Source: Spirochaetota bacterium
Lineage (GTDB): Bacteria; Spirochaetota; UBA4802; UBA5550
NCBI GenBank assembly: GCA_017999915.1
Contig: JAGNKX010000015.1
Span: 46,276 to 110,275, forward strand
DNA: 64,000 nt
Direction: 5' to 3'
The position numbers and the translations under genes were made by a program. Position 1 is the first letter of the stretch, and every line of letters starts with the position of its first letter. The notes beneath the pieces were generated by a model. That model was not told where the DNA came from and searched no databases. It saw only the letters and a list, made by a program, of their open reading frames with translations. Positions 36,052 through 45,408 of the stretch are shown here, piece by piece.

Positions 36052-36825
36052 ATGAAAATCATTTTTCATGAAAAGTATTATGATTCCGATTACGCCGGGG
36101 ACCCGGCCGCGGCGCCGGGGCGCCTTGACGGCATCATGGAGATTATCTCCGGCAACAGGGAGCGCTACGAGATCATCAGGCCCGAGCCCGCCGCGGAGGA
36201 GGATATCCTCCGCGCCCATGGCGGCTCCCATTATCAGCAGATAAAGGGTAACCGCCACCTCTACGAGCTGGCCTCCCTGGCCGCGGGCGGAGCCATCCTG
36301 GCTGCCGAGCGGGCCTATGGAGGGCATCCGTCCTTCGCCGTGGTGCGCCCGCCGGGACACCATGCCTCGGCCGATTCCTGCTGGGGCTTCTGCTACTTCA
36401 ACAATATCAGCATCAGCCTGCTCCACCTGAGGGCCGAGGGGAAGATCAACAGGGCCTTCGTGCTCGATTTCGACCTTCACACCGGGGACGGCAATATCAA
36501 TATCCTTGAAAACCGCAGGGACGGCTTCAAGGTTTCGATCCTTAACCCCATGTCCCATGACCGGGCCGCCTATATAAAGGAAGTAAAGGAATACATGGAA
36601 GATCTCAGGAACATAGACATCTTCGTGGCCGCGGCCGGCTTCGACCAGGGGATCGACGACTGGGGGAACCTGCTTTACCCGGAAGATTACGAGGAGCTGG
36701 GCCGCCTCATGAAGGAATACTCGGAGAAGCTCTGCGGCGGCCGCAGGTACGGCGTCCTCGAGGGTGGATACAACCACGATGTTATCGGGATCAACGTGGA
36801 CGCCTTCTGCAGGGGCTTCGCCTGA
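36052..36825 (+). CDS. Histone deacetylase superfamily protein
   Basis: 257 residues, short for the family. Zinc and catalytic blocks are present: VVRPPGHHASADSCWGFCYFNN (tandem His), VLDFDLHTGDGN (Asp/His ligands), and AAAGFDQGIDDWG (Asp ligand), with YGVLEGGYN near the end where Tyr or Gly-Gly completes the site. Bacterial relatives deacetylate acetyl-lysine, polyamines or other amides. The frame begins inside rmuC, but the ATG at 36052 has GAGGTGGG just upstream and starts KIIFHEKYYD, the normal family opening; 36031 is the alternative. Confidence 0.86.
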   Translation: MKIIFHEKYYDSDYAGDPAAAPGRLDGIMEIISGNRERYEIIRPEPAAEEDILRAHGGSHYQQIKGNRHLYELASLAAGGAILAAERAYGGHPSFAVVRPPGHHASADSCWGFCYFNNISISLLHLRAEGKINRAFVLDFDLHTGDGNINILENRRDGFKVSILNPMSHDRAAYIKEVKEYMEDLRNIDIFVAAAGFDQGIDDWGNLLYPEDYEELGRLMKEYSEKLCGGRRYGVLEGGYNHDVIGINVDAFCRGFA

Positions 36826-36945
36826 TTCCATGACGGCGCTGTTTTGTTGGACGCGGTACAATGGGAGCGCCTGATAAAATGATTGCTTTTTATATCGGAT
36901 AATATTTTTTTGAAAATATATACAAAGGTTTCACGGGGGAGGGTT

Positions 36946-37518
36946 ATGAAAAAAAGTAATGTTGCTTTTGTTGCGATCAGTATAATTATCTTTGCGGCCA
37001 TCATTCTCGGTCTCCCGCACCTATCACCGGCCGGAGCGGCCGAGGTCGGTTACCGCAAGCTCATGCTGGGGAACAGCCGTGAAAGAGTCAGGGAGATCGT
37101 TAAGAACAATTTTGAAGGCGAATACCAGGTGGCCAACGGGGGCGACAATGCCCTGGTGCTCAAAAAGATAGCCGTTGACAAGCCGGTCCTCCTCATCGAG
37201 CTCATCTTCGATCACGCGTCCATCCTCTACAAGATCAATGTCAAGATCAGAAAAATGCCGGGCAACCCCGGGCCCGATGAAGTCATGAAGGTAATTGAAG
37301 AAAAATACGGCGCCCCGGCAAAGCGGAAAATAACCAACACCCTTGACCTCATCGCCTACTGGTACCCGGAGGGCGGCCGTTACGAGATATTTTTCCATAA
37401 CATTTCATCATGGGACAAGTTCGATATCCAGTATACGGATACTTTTCTACAAAAGAAGAAAGATCAGCGCGATGAAGAACTCAACAAGAAGCCGGTGAAG
37501 AAGGAACTTGATTTCTAA
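36946..37518 (+). CDS. Secreted or membrane-anchored protein of unknown function
   Basis: 190 residues with an N-terminal hydrophobic segment (VAFVAISIIIFAAIILGL) then a mixed alpha/beta domain starting KLMLGNSRERVREIVKNNF, which resembles the small sensors or SmpA-like modules that begin with an LGxxxxxV helix; this is only a resemblance. The C-terminus is highly charged. The ATG at 36946 follows GGGGAGGG. It overlaps the next gene by 11 bases. Confidence 0.7.
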   Translation: MKKSNVAFVAISIIIFAAIILGLPHLSPAGAAEVGYRKLMLGNSRERVREIVKNNFEGEYQVANGGDNALVLKKIAVDKPVLLIELIFDHASILYKINVKIRKMPGNPGPDEVMKVIEEKYGAPAKRKITNTLDLIAYWYPEGGRYEIFFHNISSWDKFDIQYTDTFLQKKKDQRDEELNKKPVKKELDF

Positions 37519-38515
37519 GAATGCAAATAATTCGACAGCAGCCGGCAATGCCTCCGATATAGAAATAAAAAACCGCGGTCAGTTAAAGTCCATAGATAAG
37601 AGAAGCGCCGTGAATCTCCCTGTTGAAACCGACCTGACCATGATGCAGTTGTATCCGCACTCGAAGAAGCCGCTGCACTATGCCATGGGCCTTGTGACTG
37701 CGATAATTTTCGTGCCCGCCGGTTATATCGCCTTTCCCCTGCTGCTGGCGCTGAAGCTGGTATTGTATCCCCTGCCGTATCTCGCGCTGTCGCTCCTCCC
37801 GGACAGGGCCGCGGGGAGGATGTGGGAACTGAAGAACAGGGTGTTCTCGCCGGTCCATTATGTCGTTTATAAACTCTATTATATCCACATAGGACTGTGG
37901 CTCTCCTGCTTCAACGATTATGACGACCACTGGTACGGGCTGGATACGATCAGTTACAGGGACCACGAGGATTACCTGACATCCTACCGGGATTCGAGGG
38001 TGCGGTGGCGGTTTAAAAAGAAGCTCAAGACCTATGGGGCATACGGCATTACCGAGGAAATTATCCCCGATTACGCGGTGTTCTTCAAGTCGCTTTTTTC
38101 AATCGGATTTTTCAGGCTGATCTACCGGTCGAACTTCAGAAAGAACCGCGGCTTCGCCCTGCTCTTCGGGCACTACCTGGTCATGAGAGACTATTTCATC
38201 ATCCTCTTTCTCCCCGTGCGCATGCACGTGTATTCGAAGGACGGCGCGGTGGCGGGGATCGCAACTTATTTGAAAAGGGGCAATACCCTTGTCATGTGCC
38301 AGCACATTATCTCCGATGAATACATACGATCCGGCATGTTTTACAGCCAGATGGACACCTGCATCGGTTATGCCTTCAGAGATCCCGATGTCCGCTATGT
38401 GTCATGTTCCATAACCACGCGGCAGGCGAAACAGACCTGCGGCTGCTATCCGATCAATTATTTATTGACAGATGAGTTCAGGTTTTTACCATTTACACAG
38501 CTGGGCTCGCCTTGA
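37508..38515 (+). CDS. Membrane-associated protein of unknown function
   Basis: 335 residues. One strong hydrophobic pair near 58-95 (MGLVTAIIFVPAGYIAF, LKLVLYPLPYLALSLL) is followed by an aromatic-rich soluble region. The second half (HVYSKDGAVAGIATYLKRGNTLVMCQHI) has a GNAT-like flavour but I cannot support that call. The frame opens with TTG at 37508, behind AAGGAA and overlapping the previous gene; the first ATG is at 37640 with no ribosome site. The start is therefore uncertain. Confidence 0.65.
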   Translation: MISKNANNSTAAGNASDIEIKNRGQLKSIDKRSAVNLPVETDLTMMQLYPHSKKPLHYAMGLVTAIIFVPAGYIAFPLLLALKLVLYPLPYLALSLLPDRAAGRMWELKNRVFSPVHYVVYKLYYIHIGLWLSCFNDYDDHWYGLDTISYRDHEDYLTSYRDSRVRWRFKKKLKTYGAYGITEEIIPDYAVFFKSLFSIGFFRLIYRSNFRKNRGFALLFGHYLVMRDYFIILFLPVRMHVYSKDGAVAGIATYLKRGNTLVMCQHIISDEYIRSGMFYSQMDTCIGYAFRDPDVRYVSCSITTRQAKQTCGCYPINYLLTDEFRFLPFTQLGSP

Positions 38516-38576
38516 CCTATCGATGGATGCCCGGTAACTTCTTTATTAATAATATGATGAACAGGAGGCCGTCGAT

Positions 38577-39053
38577 ATGGCTTTTGATTTCAATGCTGAT
38601 GATGTTCTCAAGATCGCGGAACAGATAGAGGAAAACGGGGCTGATTTTTACAATAAGGCTTCGGCGGCGATGACCGACCCGCATTACAAGAAATTCCTGG
38701 CTGATTTAGCCGTCATGGAAGTCGATCATAAAAAGACCTTTGCCGGCATGAGGGCGGCCCTGTCGGAAACGGAAAAGAAACCGACGGTTTTTGATCCGAA
38801 CGATGAATCGGTGCTCTATCTCAACGCCCTGGCCGACCTGCGCGTTTTTTACAAGAAAGAAATGGATACGTCCTCAATTGAAAAAATTCTTGCTTCAGCT
38901 ATCGAAGCGGAAAAGGATTCCATTGTTTTCTATGTCGGCATGAAGGACCTGGTGCCGGATAAGCTCGGGAAGAATAAAATCGACGCCATCATCGACGAGG
39001 AAAAGAAGCATATCATCCTGCTGGGCAAAGAGCTTCTTTCTTTGAAGAAGTAA
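38577..39053 (+). CDS. Ferritin-like (rubrerythrin-type) di-iron protein
   Basis: 158 residues forming a four-helix bundle. Glu and His ligands of a di-iron centre are seen in EQIEENGADFY, MEVDHKKTFAGM, AIEAEKDSIVFY and IIDEEKKHIILL. The rubredoxin domain of classical rubrerythrin is missing. The family reduces peroxide in anaerobes or stores iron. A separate rubredoxin-like protein is encoded at 41307. It has AGGAGG ahead of the ATG. Confidence 0.87.
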   Translation: MAFDFNADDVLKIAEQIEENGADFYNKASAAMTDPHYKKFLADLAVMEVDHKKTFAGMRAALSETEKKPTVFDPNDESVLYLNALADLRVFYKKEMDTSSIEKILASAIEAEKDSIVFYVGMKDLVPDKLGKNKIDAIIDEEKKHIILLGKELLSLKK

Positions 39054-39095
39054 TCACCGGTTCCCGGAATAAACGCTCGATAAATATATAGATAA

Positions 39096-39125
39096 CGAAG
39101 GCAGGGATACCCATCCCCGCCTTCG
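39096..39125 (-). terminator. Hairpin between convergent genes
   Basis: CGAAGGC...GCCTTCG stem with an inner GGGAT/ATCCC. On the minus strand a T-rich stretch follows, so it probably ends the 39148-39483 transcript and may also serve the ferritin-like gene. Confidence 0.55.
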
Positions 39126-39147
39126 CCGTATTATCGGCTTGGGGAAG

Positions 39148-39483
39148 CTACTTTTTCTTGTAGACTACGGTTTTACCGTCCTTGTCCCTTTTTACTGTCA
39201 TCGTGGTGGCGTCCCCTGACACGATGGTGAATACCGTTACCTGGCCCTGGACCGTGGTGGTCAGCTTGTCTCCCTGGATCTTGTAGGTCCCGGCCATGGT
39301 CAAGTCACCCATCTTCTGAACCAGTGAGCCGTCCGCTTTATATTCCACAGTCGCCATAAATCCTCCGCCCATATCGAAGCTCCAGGCGCCCGCGATTGTT
39401 TTGCTGTAATCTGTTTTGGCAAAGGCTGTTGCGAACAAGAACATGGCGGCGAATACGGCGATAAGGACTTTTGCTTTTTTCAT
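39148..39483 (-). CDS. Small secreted lipocalin-like protein, paralogue 1
   Basis: 111 residues with signal peptide KVLIAVFAAMFLFATAFA. The mature ~85 residues are all-beta in pattern (GAWSFDMGGGFMATVEYKADG, GTYKIQGDKLTTTVQG, MTVKRDKDGKTVVYKKK), like short lipocalin-type or META-like repeats. Its paralogue lies at 40556-40891, with prmA between them. Function unknown, periplasmic. Confidence 0.75.
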   Translation of the reverse strand: MKKAKVLIAVFAAMFLFATAFAKTDYSKTIAGAWSFDMGGGFMATVEYKADGSLVQKMGDLTMAGTYKIQGDKLTTTVQGQVTVFTIVSGDATTMTVKRDKDGKTVVYKKK

Positions 39484-39674
39484 ACTGTCTCCCTTCTGCT
39501 TAATTGTTTTAGCACCGTTTTACATCCGGTGTCAGGGTGAATGATAATCATGATTTTTTCAGTGTCAATTATTTTATGGGCATGTGTTGTCGTTCCCCAT
39601 GTCATCGCGAGTGAACCAAGCGATCTTATGATTGATGGTGTCGATTGCGGGAAGCCATAAAACTTGTTGTAAAA

Positions 39675-40463
39675 CTATCTTTTCGACGAATTCCGGTTTC
39701 CCGGGGTAAGAAGAAATCCATACCAGCCGTCCCGGTGGGTGCTGTTGAGGCAGTACAATCCCTTCCGGTCAAAAAGGTCCCGCATCGACTCGCTTCTTCC
39801 GGCGCTTATGCCGCTGGCGATGATTATGCCTCCCGGCGCCGTGAGGGTTCTCAGTATATCAAGATTGGCCGTGATGACGTCGGAGACCAGGTTCGCCATG
39901 ACGATATCGTAGACGCGTCCCCTGTCGAAGGCGCCTATGTCGGACACGTGCAGCCTGATCCATCCGCAGTCGTTGATGGCGCGGTTTTTTGTCGCGCACT
40001 GGATCGCGTGATGGTAAATGTCTATGGCGTCGATGTCCCGGATCCCGAGCTTGGCGGCGGTTATGGCGAGAACGCCGGTCCCCGTGCCGGCGTCAAGGAG
40101 GGTCAGGGCGGCCCGTTTTTCCCGCGGTATGTCCCCAAGATGTTCCACCAGGTATTTGACGCAGAGCCACGTGGTGGCATGGCGCCCGTCGCCGAAAGAA
40201 TGGCCCGGATCGATCGTTATCGACAGGGGGTAGGCGTCTGTTGCCGTGCCGGCCCGGGGCCGCGTCTGTTCGCTTATTTCGATCAGGTCCTGTCCGGATG
40301 CGTCATCGCTGAACAAAGGCATGGCCGGCATCGACGGTGTCAGCCCCTCTATGGAGAACAGCTGCCGCAGGTAGTCCATCGAGGGGGAATGATACCGGAT
40401 TTCGCCATCCTCTTCATGTTCTTCCCCGGAATTGATTATGTTAATGACGATCTGGTCAAGCAT
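39675..40463 (-). CDS. prmA: Ribosomal protein L11 methyltransferase PrmA-like
   Basis: 262 residues of a SAM-dependent methyltransferase. DPGHSFGDGRHATTWLC corresponds to the PrmA signature DPGxAFGTGxHxTT, LLDAGTGTGVLAI is the SAM-binding motif I, and IVMANLVSDVI is motif IV. The N-terminal L11-binding domain is shorter than in E. coli PrmA, so the substrate may be L11 or a related protein. It is flanked by the two small lipocalin-like genes on the same strand. Confidence 0.87.
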   Translation of the reverse strand: MLDQIVINIINSGEEHEEDGEIRYHSPSMDYLRQLFSIEGLTPSMPAMPLFSDDASGQDLIEISEQTRPRAGTATDAYPLSITIDPGHSFGDGRHATTWLCVKYLVEHLGDIPREKRAALTLLDAGTGTGVLAITAAKLGIRDIDAIDIYHHAIQCATKNRAINDCGWIRLHVSDIGAFDRGRVYDIVMANLVSDVITANLDILRTLTAPGGIIIASGISAGRSESMRDLFDRKGLYCLNSTHRDGWYGFLLTPGNRNSSKR

Positions 40464-40555
40464 TGGTCATATTTTACTTATACGGCCACCGGTTGGGTGG
40501 CGATGTCCATGAGATTGGAGCAGGAACGGCTTGTTCCCGCTTCCGATTCTTATAA

Positions 40556-40891
40556 TTATTGCCTGATATAGACTATGGTGCGCCCGTCCTTATCGCGTTT
40601 AATGGTCAACTCCTTGTCGACCAGGGAGACAATGGTATAGACCGTGGTGCGCCCCTTGGAAACGGTTATCAGCTTGTTCCTTTTTATCTTGTAGGTCCCG
40701 CCGATAATCAACTCATCGACCGTCTGCTGGAACGTGCCGTTGTTCCGGTACTCTATCGCGGCCATGATCCCGGCGCCCATGTCAAACTTCCAGGTGCCCA
40801 CGATTACCGCGCCGAAGTCCGCCTGGCCGGATACGGGCGATGCCAGGATCAATCCGGCAATGATGCATGCTGTAAATGATAATTGTTTCAT
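40556..40891 (-). CDS. Small secreted lipocalin-like protein, paralogue 2
   Basis: 111 residues, signal peptide LSFTACIIAGLILASPVSG, then GTWKFDMGAGIMAAIEYRNNG, GTYKIKRNKLITVSKG and LTIKRDKDGRTIVYIRQ, aligned end to end with the protein at 39148. The frame extends to 40933 but the ATG at 40891 has GGAGGG just upstream. Function unknown. The two paralogues flank prmA, which suggests local duplication. Confidence 0.75.
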   Translation of the reverse strand: MKQLSFTACIIAGLILASPVSGQADFGAVIVGTWKFDMGAGIMAAIEYRNNGTFQQTVDELIIGGTYKIKRNKLITVSKGRTTVYTIVSLVDKELTIKRDKDGRTIVYIRQ

Positions 40892-41156
40892 AAACCCTCC
40901 ATCTCCATGATTCTCTTTGATCGCCGCTACCATGCCGCCATGTAATACAAAAAGCTCATGGACGATCCGGTTTTTGTCAATACATTTCAGATCAATCCCA
41001 TCCGGCGCCGGGGGGTAGTAGTATAATTTTGGGATGGCTCATGCCTCACTAATTTACGACTGCTACCGCGTCAGGGAATGATTCAATACTAGAATGACCA
41101 ATTATAGCTTGCGCAATGGCGTAATGGTTTTTTACATAAGAAAGTTCGCAGCGGCA

Positions 41157-41185
41157 TTGACATTTGATAAAAAGAACAATACATT
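41157..41185 (+). promoter_or_regulatory. Sigma-70-type promoter for rubredoxin-like gene and marC
   Basis: TTGACA (41157-41162), 17-base spacer, TACATT (41180-41185), in an otherwise gene-free gap of 415 bp. A transcript would have a leader of roughly 115 bases containing a GGCC-rich hairpin before the gene at 41307. The remainder of 40892-41156 shows nothing I recognise. Confidence 0.7.
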
Positions 41186-41306
41186 AGTTTCATCTGTTGA
41201 AATAATCCCGGTTCCGGCCATGGAAGATGCAATCTGAAAGGGCCGGATCGGATCCGGGCCCAATAACGGCCATGTCTTTAAAAAGATTGAAGAAGGAGAG
41301 AATATA

Positions 41307-41504
41307 ATGAAGGAAAAAAAGTCCGACCCCCAAAGCTGGTGGAAGTGTTCCTTGTGCGGTTATACGCTCCAGGCTCCGGTCCCGCCGGAGGCATGCCCCT
41401 CCTGCAAACAGACCTGCGCCTTTGCCGAAGTAACCTGCTATGCCCCGGAATGCGGCGGTCCCGGCAACATCGATCCGCGCTTGGTCGGCGGTGATAAGAA
41501 GTGA
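41307..41504 (+). CDS. Rubredoxin-like iron protein with extra cysteines
   Basis: 65 residues. WWKCSLCGYTLQ and ACPSCKQT are the two CxxC halves of a rubredoxin-like iron or zinc site. Three further cysteines follow (TCAFAEVTCYAPECGG). AGAAGGAGAG precedes the ATG. Likely a small electron carrier or metal-binding protein; the nearby rubrerythrin-like bundle could be a partner. Seven bases separate it from marC. Confidence 0.8.
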   Translation: MKEKKSDPQSWWKCSLCGYTLQAPVPPEACPSCKQTCAFAEVTCYAPECGGPGNIDPRLVGGDKK

Positions 41505-41510
41505 CCGCCG

Positions 41511-42107
41511 ATGCCAGGTCTATTCGTCAATACATTCATTAAATTCTTTTTTCTGCTCACGCCGTTTTTCCTTCTTTCAACGTTCCTTTCAATGACAAAG
41601 GATATGGAAAACGGGAAGAAGAGAAAGATAGCCCTCAAATCGACTGTCTCGATCGTCATCGTGTGCATCATTCTTTTTCTCATCGGGAACCAGATCTTCG
41701 CCGTCTTCGGCATAACCCTGAACTCCTTCCGCATCGGCACGGGCATCCTCCTGTTCTTTTCTGCCATCGTCCTTGTCCAGGGCCCCAAGGGGGAGCAGCA
41801 GCATAACGATTCAGACGACATCGCCGTGGTGCCCCTGGCGATCCCGGTCGCGGTGGGTCCGGCCACGACCGGCGCGCTCCTGGTCATGGGGGGCGAGCTG
41901 GGGTCCCTGGCGGAAAAGATCGTCGGCATCTGCGCCATCATCGCCGCGGTGGTCTGCACCGGCGTCTTTCTCTTCATCAGCGGCTCCATCGAGAAGGTCG
42001 TGGGCAAGCAGGGGCTTTCGATCCTGAGCAAGATAACCGGCCTCATCCTGGCCGCCCTGGCGGCGCAGATGATCATGACCGGCGTGGTCGGGTTCCTGGG
42101 ACGGTGA
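41511..42107 (+). CDS. MarC-family integral membrane protein
   Basis: 198 residues with six predicted membrane helices. The family block VVPLAIPVAVGPATTGALLVMGG is clear, and the opening FIKFFFLLTPFFLLSTFLSMT corresponds to the first helix. MarC proteins are unassigned transporters of the inner membrane; the name comes from the mar locus but they do not confer multiple antibiotic resistance. It is in an operon with the rubredoxin-like gene. Confidence 0.88.
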   Translation: MPGLFVNTFIKFFFLLTPFFLLSTFLSMTKDMENGKKRKIALKSTVSIVIVCIILFLIGNQIFAVFGITLNSFRIGTGILLFFSAIVLVQGPKGEQQHNDSDDIAVVPLAIPVAVGPATTGALLVMGGELGSLAEKIVGICAIIAAVVCTGVFLFISGSIEKVVGKQGLSILSKITGLILAALAAQMIMTGVVGFLGR

Positions 42108-42222
42108 CAGCGCCATTCGGCGGGGCGCTGCGGGGATGGAATTGCATGCAATAAAAATAAAACTATTGTAGTTTCCGGCCCCATACCCGGTTATGGTCTC
42201 AAACATAAAGCAGGAAGTATCC

Positions 42223-43851
42223 ATGGAACTCGAAAAATTCAGGGCCCTGGGTCTCTCGGATGAGACCCTGGTGGAACTCCATAAAAAAGGCTTTGAAGAG
42301 CCGACGGAGATCCAGGAGATAACGATCCCCATTCTCATCGAGGGGGGGGCGGACATCATAGGGCAGGCCCAGACAGGCACCGGCAAGACCGCTGCCTTTG
42401 GCCTGCCGATACTGGAAAAGCTTGTACCGGACGCGGATGGGATTCAGGCCCTTGTCCTTGTGCCCACGCGGGAATTGGCGATACAGGTCGCCGAAGAGAT
42501 TAATTCCTTCAAGGGCGCCAGGAAATGCCAGATCATCCCGATCTACGGCGGCCAGTCCATCGTCGATCAGCTCCAGCGGCTTAAGAGGGGCGCGGACATC
42601 GTCGTGGGAACTCCCGGCAGGATCCTCGACCACATGAGAAGAAAGACTATCGCCCTTGACCGCGTGTCCCACGTGGTCCTCGACGAGGCGGACGAAATGC
42701 TCAACATGGGCTTCATCGATGAAGTGAAGGATATCCTGGAGCACACGAACCCTGACCGGCGGACGCTCCTTTTCTCCGCAACCATGCCCGACCGCATCAT
42801 GGACATCGCCCGCCGGTACATGCGCAAATACAGGGTCGTGACCGCGAAAAAGGGACAGCTCACCGTCGATCTCACGGACCAGATATATTTCGAGGTGGCC
42901 CCCAACGACCGGTTCGAGTCCCTCTGCCGCATCATAGACATCGAGAAGGAATTCTACGGTCTCATATTCTGCCGCACCAAGGTGGCCGTGGACGAGCTCA
43001 CGAACAGGCTCATCGACCGGGGCTACGACGCGGAGGGCCTCCACGGCGACCTGTCGCAGCACCAGCGGGAGCGCATCCTGGAGAGGTTCAGGAAACGGCA
43101 GATAACCATTCTCGTCGCGACGGATGTAGCGGCCCGCGGCATCGACGTGGCGGACCTTTCCCACGTGATAAATTTTTCGCTGCCCCAGGACGCGGAAGCC
43201 TACATCCATCGGATCGGCCGCACCGGCAGGGCCGGCAAGAAGGGGATCGCCATAACCTTCACCACCCCCGATGAATACCGGAAGCTCATGTATATCGCCC
43301 GGGTCACGAAAAAGGAGATACGCAAGGAGAAGGTCCCCCGGGCTTCCGAGATCGTCACGGTCAAGAAATCGAGGATACTGGCCGAGCTGAACGAGATCAT
43401 CGAGGCTCGTGAGCACCGGGACTACCTGGTCACGGCCATGCAGATGGTCCATGACCATGACCCGGCCGAGGTCGTGGCCGCCCTCCTCAAGTACACGCTG
43501 GAGGACGAGCTGAGCGAAGGGAAATACCGGGACATCAGGGAATACGCTGAGGAAGCGATCGAGGACCGTGGAAAGGCGCGTCTCTTCATCTCCCTGGGAA
43601 AGAAGGACGGCCTCACGCCGAGGAAGCTCCTCAAGCTGATCAATAACGAAACACGGATCCCCGCCGGCAAGGTGAGCGAAATAAAGGTGATGGACAGCTA
43701 TTCCTTCCTATCGGTGCCCTTTAAAGAGGCGGAGATTATCCTCAATGCCTTCAAGGAGAAAAAGGGATCCCATAAGGCCATCGTGAAGAGGGCGGATACC
43801 GAAAAGAAGAAAAAGAAGGATAAGCACAAGGGCAAAAAGAAGAAGAAATAG
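42223..43851 (+). CDS. DEAD-box RNA helicase (DeaD/CsdA-type)
   Basis: 542 residues. Helicase motifs in order: Q motif GFEEPTEIQ, AQTGTGKTAAFG, PTRELAIQ, GTPGRILDH, VLDEADEML, SATMP, and HRIGRTGRAGKKG. A DbpA-type RNA-binding domain follows at about 450-525 (LFISLGKKDGLTPRKLLKLI, AGKVSEIKVMDSYSFLSVP), then a Lys-rich tail. Role: ribosome assembly or RNA unwinding, often cold-induced. An in-frame start at 42193 exists, but the ATG at 42223 has AGGAAG upstream. Confidence 0.95.
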   Translation: MELEKFRALGLSDETLVELHKKGFEEPTEIQEITIPILIEGGADIIGQAQTGTGKTAAFGLPILEKLVPDADGIQALVLVPTRELAIQVAEEINSFKGARKCQIIPIYGGQSIVDQLQRLKRGADIVVGTPGRILDHMRRKTIALDRVSHVVLDEADEMLNMGFIDEVKDILEHTNPDRRTLLFSATMPDRIMDIARRYMRKYRVVTAKKGQLTVDLTDQIYFEVAPNDRFESLCRIIDIEKEFYGLIFCRTKVAVDELTNRLIDRGYDAEGLHGDLSQHQRERILERFRKRQITILVATDVAARGIDVADLSHVINFSLPQDAEAYIHRIGRTGRAGKKGIAITFTTPDEYRKLMYIARVTKKEIRKEKVPRASEIVTVKKSRILAELNEIIEAREHRDYLVTAMQMVHDHDPAEVVAALLKYTLEDELSEGKYRDIREYAEEAIEDRGKARLFISLGKKDGLTPRKLLKLINNETRIPAGKVSEIKVMDSYSFLSVPFKEAEIILNAFKEKKGSHKAIVKRADTEKKKKKDKHKGKKKKK

Positions 43852-43973
43852 CAACAAGCAGGGGGGCAGGGGATGGGGGTGAGAGTGCGAGAATATTTTA
43901 TTGACAAGGAACAGGATAAAAAGTTTTTTGATATGTCACAATTCAATGCGAATATAATAATCAAGGAACACAC

Positions 43974-44600
43974 ATGTTCGACCTGAATACGCTCTTCATG
44001 TTCATCACCGCCTCGGTTCTCCTGGCCTTCGCGCCGGGCCCGGACAACATCTTCGTGCTGGCCCAGTCCGTGCTGTACGGGAGATCGGCGGGCTTCAGGA
44101 TAACACTGGGACTCTGCACCGGCCTTGTCGTCCACACCTCCGTTGTGGCCCTTGGCGTCGCAGCCCTCTTCAAGACCTCGGTCATCGCCTTCAATGTTCT
44201 CAAGTACCTGGGCGCGGCGTACCTGCTCTTCCTGGCGTGGAAGTCCTTCAGGGCGTCTTCGGGTGGCATCGAGCTGAAGAAGAGCGAAGAGATCCCCTCG
44301 TGGCGGCTCTACCGGCGGGGCATCATCATGAACGTGACGAACCCGAAGGTGTCCATATTTTTCCTGGCCTTTCTGCCGCAGTTCGCCGATCCGGCGCGGG
44401 GGTCCCTGACCCTTCAGCTCGTTCTCCTGGGACTGATGTTCATCGTCGTGACCCTCCTGGTCTTCGGCCTCATCAGCCAGCTCGCCGGCGTCATCGGCGC
44501 CTGGCTGCAGAAATCGGGAAAATTCGAAAAGGCGCTGAACATGACCGCCGGCACGGTGTTTGCCGCCCTGGCGGTCAAGCTGGCGCTGACGAAACAATAG
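43974..44600 (+). CDS. LysE/RhtB-family exporter
   Basis: 208 residues, six hydrophobic segments. The opening FITASVLLAFAPGPDNIFVLAQSVLYG is the family signature (PGPDNxxV), followed by GxxxGLCTGLVVHT and NVTNPKVSIFFLAFLPQF. Members export amino acids such as lysine, homoserine, leucine or threonine; the substrate cannot be chosen here. Ten bases upstream of the thioesterase gene, so they probably share a transcript. Confidence 0.92.
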   Translation: MFDLNTLFMFITASVLLAFAPGPDNIFVLAQSVLYGRSAGFRITLGLCTGLVVHTSVVALGVAALFKTSVIAFNVLKYLGAAYLLFLAWKSFRASSGGIELKKSEEIPSWRLYRRGIIMNVTNPKVSIFFLAFLPQFADPARGSLTLQLVLLGLMFIVVTLLVFGLISQLAGVIGAWLQKSGKFEKALNMTAGTVFAALAVKLALTKQ

Positions 44601-44610
44601 AAGGTTCACC

Positions 44611-45408
44611 ATGGGTATTTTTGACAAGGATATTGAGATCGTCGAACGGGGAGATTCACTCTACCGGGGGACCGTGTCCGAAAACTGGCTTATCAACGGA
44701 AATCCCAACGGGGGTTACCTGATGGCCCTGGCGGCGAGCGCGATGCTGAAGCGGAGCGCTAAAAAGTCGATTCCCATAATGACCGTCAACTATCTTTCCC
44801 GGTGCGTTCCCAGCGACGTCGAGTTCCAGGTCGACGTCATCTCGGAGTCGGCCCAGTTCAACCGGCTCCAGGCCCGCCTGCTCCAGGAAGGAAAGGAACG
44901 GATCCGCGCCTGGGGGACCTTCGCCGATGAAAAGATCGAATGCGTCCTTGACCGGTACGAAACGACGGTTCCCGAATTGGCCCCGCTGGAATCGTGCGTC
45001 CCCATCCCCGCCATCCCGAAGTACACGGTCATGGAAAATCTCGACATCCGCCTGGACCCGTCCTGCGCCGGCTGGATGCAGGGGAAGCTGACGGACAAGT
45101 CCGAGCACAAGGGGTGGATCCGATTCAGGGACGGCCGTCCCTTTGACATGCTTTCACTGCTGCTGATGGCCGACGCGTTCCCGCCGCCCATTTTCGCGAG
45201 CCAGGGCATCGCGGCCTGGGTCCCGACGCTGGAACTCAGCGTGAGCGTCCGGAACATCCCCCAGACGAAGTGGCTCAAGGGCTTTTTCCGCACCCGCTTC
45301 GTCAGCTGCGGCCTTGTCGAGGAGGACAGCGAGATGTGGGACGAAGAGGGGAACCTGGCGCTCATATCGAGGCAGATCGCCCAATACCGGAGCATCGGGA
45401 AGATTTAG
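44611..45408 (+). CDS. TesB-like acyl-CoA thioesterase (4HBT_3 double hotdog)
   Basis: 265 residues with two hotdog-like halves. NWLINGNPNGGYLMALAASAM resembles the start of TesB-like enzymes (GGxxxA), with VNYLSRCVPSDVEFQVDV after it; the second half has GWIRFRDGRPFDMLSLLLMADAFPPP and TRFVSCGLVEEDSEMWDEEGNLALISRQIAQY. It should hydrolyse acyl-CoA to free acid in the cytosol. Its stop codon TAG lies inside the first hairpin of the array that follows. Confidence 0.88.
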   Translation: MGIFDKDIEIVERGDSLYRGTVSENWLINGNPNGGYLMALAASAMLKRSAKKSIPIMTVNYLSRCVPSDVEFQVDVISESAQFNRLQARLLQEGKERIRAWGTFADEKIECVLDRYETTVPELAPLESCVPIPAIPKYTVMENLDIRLDPSCAGWMQGKLTDKSEHKGWIRFRDGRPFDMLSLLLMADAFPPPIFASQGIAAWVPTLELSVSVRNIPQTKWLKGFFRTRFVSCGLVEEDSEMWDEEGNLALISRQIAQYRSIGKI

